Positions 54,825 to 64,000 of a DNA stretch of 64,000 bases are shown piece by piece. Under the pieces are notes generated by a model. That model saw only the letters and a list, made by a program, of their open reading frames with translations. It did no database searches and was not told where the DNA came from. Where the stretch lies: contig JBBMOA010000017.1 of NCBI GenBank assembly GCA_037954235.1, positions 13,117,027 through 13,181,026 of the forward strand. Direction: 5' to 3'. A program made the translations under genes and the position numbers. This DNA comes from Aulostomus chinensis. Taxonomy: Eukaryota > Chordata > Actinopteri > Syngnathiformes > Aulostomidae. Each line of letters begins with the position of its first letter. The first letter of the stretch is position 1.

Positions 54825-57800
54825 AGAATCAAAAAATGGAGTTAACACATCCTCAAACCACCTAGGTTGAAACACACACATGCGCACCACATTGTTTAGT
54901 GGCTCCTGATCAGCATGTTTATGAAAATATTTTAATATCTGAGTCTATTATTTATTGGAATTGATGTAAACACACATACAGACAGGATTGTGTAAAGGTG
55001 GTCTCACACACACACACACACACGCGCGCGAGCGCGCTGATGGCAATTAGGTGAAAAAAGATGGAGATGGAAACAGACAAAGTTAGTGATCTTGTCTAAT
55101 ACTGCACACGTTGTCTCTGCGTAAACACTTGTTAAGAGGGAATACAACAGAAGATGGAAATTACAAGCATCAGAGCGCTAATGATAGCAGGTGAAGAAGC
55201 CAAATCGGCAGACTGAGGGTCTTTACAGCCATATTGAAGACATTAACAGCTGTATCCTTCCATTCCTCAGCATGACCTCATGATTAGGCCTAGTTCACAG
55301 CGAGATGGCGTTTGCTTTCACCAGCAAACCCCTTAAAGCCACTTGGATTTAAGTCTCCTCTCTGCTCCTTCACTACGGTCTCATCCCTCCGTCACCGCTC
55401 CACTCTCCTACTTTTCTTTTTCCATTTTGCGAGTAAAGACTTGCTTATCTTGCATCTGCGTAATTCCTCCTTAATTATCAGAGAATCTTTGCCTCTTACC
55501 CACAGGTCTCAAATGAATTCTGGAAGGCACCATCTCAGCGGCCGAAAGGTTTTACTCTGTATTTTTCATTCATTAAAAGTTTGAACAGAGGAATCCACAG
55601 TGGCTCCGCTTCTTGTTTGTGTCTCGATCAAAACCTGATTTCTAGATTTATGACCTCACAAAAGATTTTTTTGTTCTTCTTTTTTTTTTTTACACGCCCA
55701 ACTGGCAGAAGGAAGCCTCAATCAGAGTAAATTAGAGGTGATGAAGATGAGAAACAGCTGGAGCAGAGCTGGAGCGATGTACGGACGATGAGAAATTAAA
55801 GGAAAAACAGGATGGGAGTGGTCTCTAACAGGATGATAATTCCCTTAACTATGGCGCATGAGAGGTCGCTGAACGCTTTGATGAGTGGAGCTCCTTTTCA
55901 ACCACGGGAACGCGTAACTTTTGGAGGAACTACCTTTGTTTTTCCAGCAGGAACATGAGTCTATATTTAGTTGAACAAGTCGTACGTCATGAGGAGTTCC
56001 AGGAATTACGGCGTTGGTCTTTTTTCTTTTTTCGCTGTCTGATTGGTTCCCTCCTCGCCACATTTGTTTATTAAAAAGTCTGCAAACTGACTGTGTTTAT
56101 TGTTGTTACGGATACATGATGGAACGAATAACCAGAAAGCTTACAACTGATGGTGTGACAACAAAAGACGGAATTAAGTACAGTGGCCCGTGACGAGAAA
56201 GAGCTTTTTCACATGTCAGACGACTAATTAGATTCATTTTTGAGGTCTTTACCTGACAATGGGCCAAAGGAACCTTTTTAGCTCCAAGACAAAAAGACAA
56301 GGGGCTTCTGAAAAGTCTCCGCAGCTCAATGCAAATCAACTCCTATTGGCTCTAACTTTAGGTAGACTGGTATCTTCCCCTCTAGCCGAGTCTTGTGGAG
56401 TCTGAGCCGGTGTCTTCAAGGCCGTTCTGAAGGCTTTTGTCGATACTGAACGTCATTTTTCCTTAACTTTTCAATTTCTGTTTGAGTGAAAAAGACAAAG
56501 ACGGTGCATTCAGGTCCTTTACCTTCCAGTCTTGGCTGTCCTCCAGTCTGTAGCGGATCTGGTATTTGGCTTGAAACAAGAAGTCTTTGAGAGCTGGAGG
56601 GGCCTCCCAGCGGACACTCAGCTGGTCTTCTAACTGGCCCACACGACTGACAGACACACCTGATGGAGGGTCCGTGGTCACTGGAGAAAATCAGGGAAAG
56701 AAAGTGAATATTTTCGGACTCTGTTTGAAATCATTGTCAGCTTTGCACTTTTGGTCTTGTAAATTTCAGTTTTGCCGTGTAAGATTGTTGCTTCCTCTTT
56801 TACTCAGCAGACGCTTTCCTCTCGTTCGCTTTACTTCCTGCCCTCCTGTGTTTTCCCTGCTTTTTGTTTTATCACCTGTGCCTTCTAAAATAAGAATTAA
56901 TGTTTGGTCCAAACGTGGCCCACATCAGAGCCAGAGGAGCCGAACGTGGCCCAGATCAGACCCAAATGAGGCCTAAATATGACTGCTGTCTGGGTTATTG
57001 TTGAATCACTAACAACCTTAAAATTCAAATTTTCTACTTTAGTCCCATGTTTTTGCCCTTATTCCACAACATTCCCACTGAATTGTTTACATGTCAAAGG
57101 AAAATTAATATTCCAATAATTATCCTGTTTACATGAAACTGTGTAAAATCTGCCCATAAACAGGTGAAATTGTTGAAAGGTGACTGCGCAACTACAGTAA
57201 AATGCCAGACCTGAGACACATGTCCTGGTTACACATATCGAGAGAAAGCTCCTGGAACGTGACTGTTTTCAGTTTCAGTGTTTAGAAAACACTAAATTTA
57301 GACAAATTTAGGAAATGCTACTTACATCACCCTTACATAATTTGGAATTTGGTAATTTCCGTAAAAAATATTTAAATCCTTCGGTTTCTGCCTGCTTCTG
57401 CTGCTGCTTATACAACCCCTGAGGAAACGTGTGTATTTTTCGCAGAAATAGCTTGGATCGGGACACTAGGGTTGATTATGTTTTGGGAAAATATTCAGAC
57501 TAATCACACAGTGGTTGGTTAGCGAGACGTTAGATGTTCTACCCTAATTTTGCCTCTGTTTTCGCACTTTTGATTGAGACCTAGCAGCTACTGCTACGTC
57601 ACAGGACTCCAGTAAAAACAGACGCAAACGTGAGTATTTTACGCGGGACTCACCATCAAAAGCAACACGTAAAGTTGTTTTGTAGCTTTTGACTGATTTC
57701 CTTCACATGCAGTACCGAGTGCAAACTTGATACCACAGTATATCCCCACAAAAGACGACAAACATAGCACCTCGTCCTGCACATGGCAACCCAAAGTGCT

Positions 57801-60800
57801 TTCACTGAAATACAATCAAACCAGACAAGTAAAAACATGAAACCACTTGCATGATCAAAGGCTACAGAGAACAGCTGGAAAGCATAAAAACACAAGCACG
57901 CAATTAACAAATGCAAAAAAAAAAAAAAGGAAAAAAAAACGAGCAGTTAAGAAAAAACAACTTTAAAATAAATAAGTTTAGATGTAAAAAATGTTCAGCC
58001 CTAGTCTCAGGTTCACTGGCAGTACTCCGACTGAAAGCAGCGTTGCCGCTTTAGTTAGAACTCGGCCTAGAGGGTCTACGAGGTTCCTACTGGTCCACGA
58101 GATCGGATTTCACACCCAAAGCATCGAATAATTCATGCAGAATTTTGAAGTTGAATCTTTCGGATCATGGTAGAGAAACTGAGCTGAACATTCCTGCAGT
58201 TACAGTTACAGACTTGTGGGAATAAAAAGATTTTTCTCCAGGTGAGGCAGCGGCATTGTGATTCTTGTCTTATTTTTGAGACGACAGAAGGCAGATTTTG
58301 TTATACATGACGACTGAAATTCACGTCGAAATGGGAGACAGCAGACGCGTCTAACTTGTTTTTAATTATTCAGTGTCAAACTCTGGACTTAAAATAAATT
58401 GCGTCAGGAAGACTAATGATAACTTTTTAATCTTATTGCAAAATGACAAACAAGGAGATGTGATGTCACTTCCTGTTGCCGTCTTTCTTTGCTCTTAAAA
58501 TTCCACAGAAAGGCAAGCGTTCATTTGAACAAAAACAAGGCTGAAAAAGTTACTCTCCACGCTTAGATTCTAATGATGAAAAACTTACAATAATCAAATT
58601 CATTAAAATGAGATTAAAACTAATAGGAATTTTTGTCAAAATACACTTAAATCAACGACATAAAAGCCAGAAGAGAAACATTTAAATAATTTTTCACTGA
58701 TTACTACTAGAATAAGTAAGTGTTCTTTGAATAAGAAACGACTTCTAGTCAACTAAAACCAGAATTGAGAGTGAAAAATATGACGGGAAAGAGTTGGCAA
58801 CACAACACAGATAAACCCTGAGAGAACGTTGCTGTGTTGAACGTGCATTCACACAGTACGCACATCCAAACCAACACGAACATGTTTTTTTGGCTCAAAA
58901 TTCTTTTCTTTTTTTTTTTTGTGATCTGTTTCGGTCCGAGTCGGTTCCGTCGTTTTTGAGTTACGTGTAGGAAACTGAACCTCTGTTTGTTTGACAGTTT
59001 CGATCAGAGCAGATTTAAGTTTGGAACGTCTTTCGACAACGAGCAAAACACAAGAAGCTGGATTTTTATTTATTTCTTTTTTGACCAAACCGGTGCCTGT
59101 TAGCTGTTGCTATAATTACTAACACTAATTTTTTATTTTTTTTATTTTTTTTTTTACTATCAATAAAGTTTATTTTCATGCAAACTGACTGAGGTTTGGT
59201 GAAAAGATAGCCAAGAATTTCAACCGTGACTGAGGAAAAACTAGCTGAGGGGCTTCTTTCAGCATCGTAGCTTGTGTTCGCAGGGTCAAGAACTCCACTG
59301 AGTGTGAGTTGAAAGCGGCAGTGGTGATGTCTTTATGTGTAACATTGAAGGATTGTTCAGCGTTGGCGGAGGTTTGCGGTCTCCTTCTTGTTTGTGAGGA
59401 GTTGATTTGTGTGAACTGGAGACTTCTTCATCTGACAACAATTATCTTTTTGACAAACAAACATGTGGTGACAGACCATTATTTTAACTCTCCTCGTGTT
59501 TTGTTTTGGGCTTTTGAGATCGTTTCAATGTCAACCTCAGTTCCTTTTTCTTAATGTCAACCCTACCCAGCCCGGCCCACCAATAAACAAACAATACTAC
59601 CCGAGGGAAGGACGGGGGAAGATTCAGTGGGAGTTATCACGAGGGATTTGTTTCTGGTTGAGAATGGCTCAGAAATATGTGTTGGATTTAAAGCTAAAGG
59701 TAGCGAACGATGATAAATACATAGTGGAGACTACACACACCCTGGGGCGTATTTTTAAAGACTACGATACAATTTTCAATTTTCCTCCTTCTCATTTTTT
59801 TTCTAATCACTTCTCTAAGTGCTTGCTTTCTAGTCCTTAAGTATTTGTTTTCATTATTTGTGACAAGAGCCGATCACACAAAGTTAAATTCCTCATATTG
59901 GGAAACCCTTTCCCTGGTCTTCTGGAAATTCAACTCTGATTCCTTTTCTTTTTCAGTTCAAAAAATAATTCTGATTCTGATTCTTCGGGGACAAACTGCT
60001 CCAACAATTTATTTTCCCTGATATTTATGCTCTTCTTTGCATTATCATGAGGAGTTCAATGTATTCTAGAAAAGAAGAGAGAGAGACACACACACGAACA
60101 CACACACAAAAGTCTAGTAGCGTTTAGGTAACAATTATTGAAAATATTTATAAGTATGGAGTACTGTGGTAACTTGTGTAAGGTGTAATTGTGGTGGATG
60201 AATACATTTTTAACGGGTTATAAGAAATTCTTAAAATCAAATTAACAACTAACTGGATGGAGCAGAAAAATATGCTATTTTTGAAATCACTATAGTTGGT
60301 CCGCTATGCATCTTCTTTTTAATTATTTACATCCACATTTAAGCTCCTACCACAATAATATTCAATATTTTAGAGTTCAACCCATCAGTATCATCCGATC
60401 CTATCATTTTCTATGGTCTTCACATCTTAGGGCCCTCCTTGTGATTAACAGTTTCCTGTCAATATACCAATTCATCAGTTAGCATGTGTCCAACATGTCA
60501 TCTCCCAACTTATCCTCATCTCTACGCTACAAGTCGCCTCTAGTCGGGTTTCGAGAGCTCTCTGTGAGAGAGGAATGCAGAGAACCGGAGGTGTTCCTGC
60601 CTCTTCTTCAGAACTGATCGGACATGACGGGAGACGTGAGTGACTCAGCCCATGACGCAGGTGTGGTTGCTATTATTTTTATGACCTGCTGTGGAAACTG
60701 ATAAACTGAAAAGAACAGCCAAGGCACCCTGAAGGAAACAAATGCACACACACACAAACACAAACACAAGTGGAGAAACCGACTACACTTTGTTTCTACA

Positions 60801-63056
60801 CGGCTACCGGGCGCTGCCCTGCCCTCGGGGTGTATAAACAGGTGTGTTTGCGTGTGTGTGTGTGTGTGTGTGTATACATTAGGGAACAGAAGGGGATCAT
60901 AGTTTGATGGACACTTATTTCCTTGCCAGGGGTTTGCCTCTGAAACAGTGTATGGTTCTCTCTTGGTACATTTCCCAAACCCAGGAGTGTGTTAGGAGTG
61001 AACCTGACGAGGGCTTCCAAGCTAATCATGTTGTATTATTTCAGGTCCAAGCCCCAAAGCCCAAACTCTTCAGGCCTCGAGGGTCCGCAGTCGGCTCAGA
61101 GGCAGGATTAGTTTGGAGGATCAGTCTGGAACATTCCAACTCTACATAAAAGGGGGTTAGCAAATGTTTTCTGTGTGTCATGAGAAAAGGGAAATGAGCT
61201 CATCAAAAGAGAGGGTGTTTCTATTCGTCATATATCTACGCCTATCCAGGTGTAGACATGTATGAGTCCGTGTGTGTTTTTAGGAGAAAATGAAAGAGAA
61301 GAGAAGAGTGTGTTCTTATCACACGGTCCGTTTGCTTAAACCCCGCTAAGCTAGCCAACAGAGCACATAACAAAGCTTTAAAAGGGAATGGCGCTCAGTT
61401 CCTATCAAAGCTGATGAGCTCTTGTTAGCCGCTCTCTCAGGAAGCCAGAAAGAGCCGAGCTCAAGCCAATGTCCTGTCTGCAGGAATAAAAAAGATGAAT
61501 GTAGAAAGTGATATTATTCATTTAATGCTGGATTCATAAAGCTAAAGGTTGATTCTGAAGGATCGTGGCATGATAAATAGGGGAGGCCATGACCACCCCC
61601 TCGTCCTCTTTAAATAGATTTACGATTGGAAATAAAAATTCTCATTGCATTTTACGTCACATAATCACATATGTATGCAGCTTAGAGACTTCAAGAAGAA
61701 TTGAAACTCAAGTCTTCAAGTTTTTTCCATGGATGCACTAAATCCATCAAAAGGAAATATTGTGTCTTTTGAGTTATTTTATACACATTACCCCATGCAT
61801 CTGCAGCCTGACATGTTGGAAACTTTGGAAACTTTGGAGCGTCCACTTGTACTTAAGATACATTTCAAAGCTCTGGGTTTTCTAGGCTACACAAAGTGAA
61901 GATTAAGAACAAAACCCACCTTTTTTTCTATTTTGCAAAACATATCATTTCATTTTAAAAGAAGTCCTTTTTCTGTGTCAAGAATCTCAGCTGGCTGCCT
62001 GGCAACGCTGATGACAAGAGGTCACAAATTATAGGACATGTTGAGGACAACTGCTTGGTACAGAAGCTGAGAATGGCCATGCTGATAAAACCCTTTTTAA
62101 TACCAAGATGAGTAAATAGTTTTGTATTATTTGGAGGTAACTATTAACTTTTTGGCAAAAATAATGAATTAATTTATAGGTTAATTAGTTAATGAGCTCA
62201 TTTGAATTAAGTAATTATCTCAAGATTATGATCTCATTGTGACATTATCTCTTGTGCAAAGGAGCCATTAGCATTAGCGTATGAGCATTGGATGCAAGAG
62301 TACTAATGTTGATTATTTTACTGCCAAAATGAACAAAAATGGGCATTTACCCTTAATGACATTTGACTAAATTGCAACCTAAATGTCATATGCTAATACT
62401 TAGCCTTTAGTGGGAATCAATGAGACGATCGGGCACTGAAAACCCCGCTAGCCTGGCTACGCTAAAGGACGTCTGAATTATCTCACCCTAAGTCAGACAA
62501 AAGGTTTTAGAGGTTGTTGGGTTGTTGTTTTTTTTAAGATTTTGCATTTCCATTTTCCTTCACGTGTTTTGTTCATAGTTTCAGTTGAAGCTACTTCACC
62601 ATTTTTCCTTTTTTTTTTCCTGTCTTTCATTTTGCTTTTTCATCTATTTCATTATTTCATGTGTACAAGTGAACGTTGCATCAAATGAAGGATAAGAATC
62701 AACAAAAACACGAAAATCCCTCATTGGTTGCAGATTGCAGAAAAAAAATCATTTGCAGTCACAAGACTTAAAAGTTCAGAAGCCATTATTCGGGGAAACA
62801 GCCTGAGGCTTCACTGACAATGAGATCAAAGCTCGGAAACAACATTTCAAGCAAGAGGGTCAAAGTTCACCTCTTCCCATACTCACCCACGTCTAGGATG
62901 TCAAGGGTGATGACATCAGAAGTAGCCCGACCCAGCTGATTGGAGGCCTCCACCCAGATCTCATAGGGCGTGAAGAGGTGCAGGTCGCGGGTGATGCTGC
63001 AGGAGTAAGGCTGGGAGTGAGTGTAATCCTCACACTCTTTCTCTTTGCCGTACCAC
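52758..63056 (-). CDS. crlf1: Cytokine receptor-like factor 1, C-terminal part (5' exons outside window)
   Basis: CRLF1 is a secreted class I receptor-like protein that forms a heterodimer with CLCF1 and signals through the CNTF receptor. Exons in coding order: 63056-62887, 56680-56523, 54689-54615, 54543-54450, 53135-52951, 52781-52758; 234 complete residues of about 420. Matching segments are WYGKEKECEDY, LFTPYEIWVEASNQLG, LDILDVVTTDPPSGVSVSRV, PPALKDFLFQAKYQIRYRLE, NQTSCRLAGLRPGTVYFVQV and an intact WSEWS box in GIWSEWSHPTAAST. The C-terminal segment RRELKQFFGWVRKHAYGC and LYDQWRVLMQKSHKARNQ is very close to the mammalian protein. The last exon codes only VLQGDKS; it was chosen because a strong acceptor (TCTTTTCATTTAG) precedes it in phase 0, and it replaces the longer mammalian tail. 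The signal peptide, Ig domain and first FNIII part lie right of 64000. Confidence 0.93.
54349..54401 (+). repeat. (ATT)n trinucleotide microsatellite
   Basis: About 17 ATT units just beyond the donor side of crlf1 exon 54450-54543, in the intron toward 53135. As AAT/ATA on the minus strand it produces a poly-isoleucine artefact frame. Confidence 0.95.
54744..54823 (+). repeat. (CA)40 microsatellite
   Basis: The longest dinucleotide tract in the window. On the transcribed strand it is (GT)n and ends about 54 bases before the acceptor of crlf1 exon 54689-54615. Confidence 0.97.
55004..55037 (+). repeat. (CA)n/(CG)n alternating tract
   Basis: CA repeat passing into GCGCGCGAGCGCGC, another alternating purine-pyrimidine segment within the crlf1 intron 54690-56522. 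Confidence 0.9.
56681..62886 (-). other. Large crlf1 intron without recognised features
   Basis: No exon of crlf1 is expected between the flanking exons, which join in phase as DV|VTTDPP. Open frames such as 59496-59840 show no family resemblance. A (TG)n tract at 60850-60873 is the only clear repeat seen. Confidence 0.6.
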
Positions 63057-64000
63057 CTGGGGAGGAGGGACAGAGCGCCCGTCAGAGTGATTTAATACAG
63101 ACATTGTTGTGTAATGTGCTCTTTTATTAAGCATTTATTTATATATGATCTGCAATAAGAGATGCGCAGTTGGCACATCTGCTGGCACAGCAAGTCACTT
63201 CCCCTGTTTTCAACTGAGATCGATTCAGTGATTTAAAATGTGAAAAGAGTCTTTGCTCCATCTGAAAGTCATTTTCAAAAATGTATCGCTCCCAGATGAA
63301 AACTAATCTCCCTAATGCTAATGAAAAGTAACTTTCTACGGATGAGCGGCTTTCACCTTGGCTACCACAGGGGTTACTTTTCTGCCAAATGTTTTTTTTG
63401 TGTTGTTTCCAGTTCTACTTCAACTTGTTTTAAGAGATTTTAAATCAGTATAATAAAACCACTACTACACAGCACACATACACACTCGGGATGTTTGAAT
63501 CAACTCGTAAAATAGGATGATTTGAACGCGCTGGCAAATAAAGTAGAATTCTTACATCACTCTGCTTTATTTTTATGTTTTTGTGACATTAATCTTTCTG
63601 CCAACAGAAAAAAACAAAAACTACCCGGCTAAATTTCATGAAACTTGGTGGAAAGTCTATTCCAACAGATGGACTCCTTAAACATGACAGAACTTTTTAG
63701 TGAAACAAATACTGCTCTTAATTGACAGCGTGTTAGAAATGCTTATTTTAATCACAAACCACAAATTGAACTTTATATGTCATTTTTTTTGTGCCAGAAA
63801 TTTCGGCAAATTTTTCCCAAACTCTCGCTACTTTGCTCCATGACCCTTCAAGGCAATGTCATGTGAGAGTAGAAGAAAGCGGAATATTTCCCGTATTTTT
63901 GACTCCCCAAACTTATGATTATGACTCATGATTAATGTTGCCGTGTCCAGCAGAGTCGCTCACGACATACAGTCATTGCACTGTAAAAAGAATCAAAAAA
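63057..64000 (-). other. Start of the next crlf1 intron (partial)
   Basis: Sequence upstream of the first visible crlf1 exon in this window. AT-rich, no further exon recognised before the window edge. Confidence 0.6.

Noticed and set aside
59496..59840. 114-codon plus-strand frame inside the crlf1 intron
   Set aside because: No recognisable domain and no splice context; likely chance.
61985..62010. RFX X-box-like sequence GCTGCCTGGCAACG
   Set aside because: Only one half-site is good, and it lies deep in a crlf1 intron far from the ciliary gene odf3l2.

Overview
This is a stretch of vertebrate nuclear DNA, most probably from a ray-finned (percomorph-type) fish. The genes are split into short exons with GT/AG introns. 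Introns and spacers are AT-rich and loaded with long (CA/GT)n tracts, and the interspersed repeats (an L2-type LINE, tRNA-derived SINEs with A and B boxes, decayed DNA transposons) are of kinds common in fish genomes. There is no operon, CRISPR array or prokaryotic feature. All protein assignments come from reading the translated exons and recalling family sequences; no database search was run.

Layout. (1) 1-13148, plus strand: the 3' half of a nardilysin gene (nrdc), 19 exons encoding the last 639 residues; the catalytic N-terminal half lies left of the window. Its introns carry an L2 LINE (about 31-2870) and a decayed 1.2 kb DNA transposon with a 21-bp minisatellite inside it (5423-6584). 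(2) 13149-33360: a gene-poor interval leading to fam163a on the plus strand, with a GC/CpG-rich probable promoter near 21230-21560, possible non-coding 5' exons, and two coding exons (31800-31892, 33016-33360) for a 145-residue membrane protein. Two same-orientation copies of one tRNA-derived SINE (19551-19909, 25941-26312) lie here. (3) 37916-41834, plus strand: an eight-exon gene for a 346-residue coiled-coil protein matching the short C-terminal form of RABGAP1L, with no TBC domain exons in the window. (4) 42439-46066, plus strand: ebi3, the soluble cytokine-receptor-like beta chain of IL-27/IL-35. (5) 46362-48113, minus strand: odf3l2 (cimap1d), a sperm-tail/ciliary PGP-repeat protein, tail-to-tail with ebi3. 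(6) 52758-63056, minus strand: the 3' part of crlf1, a second secreted class I cytokine receptor-like factor, whose 5' exons lie right of the window.

How the genes relate. There is no single pathway. The notable groupings are the two secreted cytokine-receptor-like genes ebi3 and crlf1, separated only by odf3l2 within about 20 kb, and the short rabgap1l-like gene, which stands alone next to fam163a. I found no strong evidence for an undescribed biological system. The most checkable novelties are the TBC-less rabgap1l gene, the repeat tracts that abut splice sites, a myeloid-style promoter grammar in front of ebi3, overlapping 3' ends of ebi3 and odf3l2, and an unexplained open frame overlapping the first odf3l2 exon.
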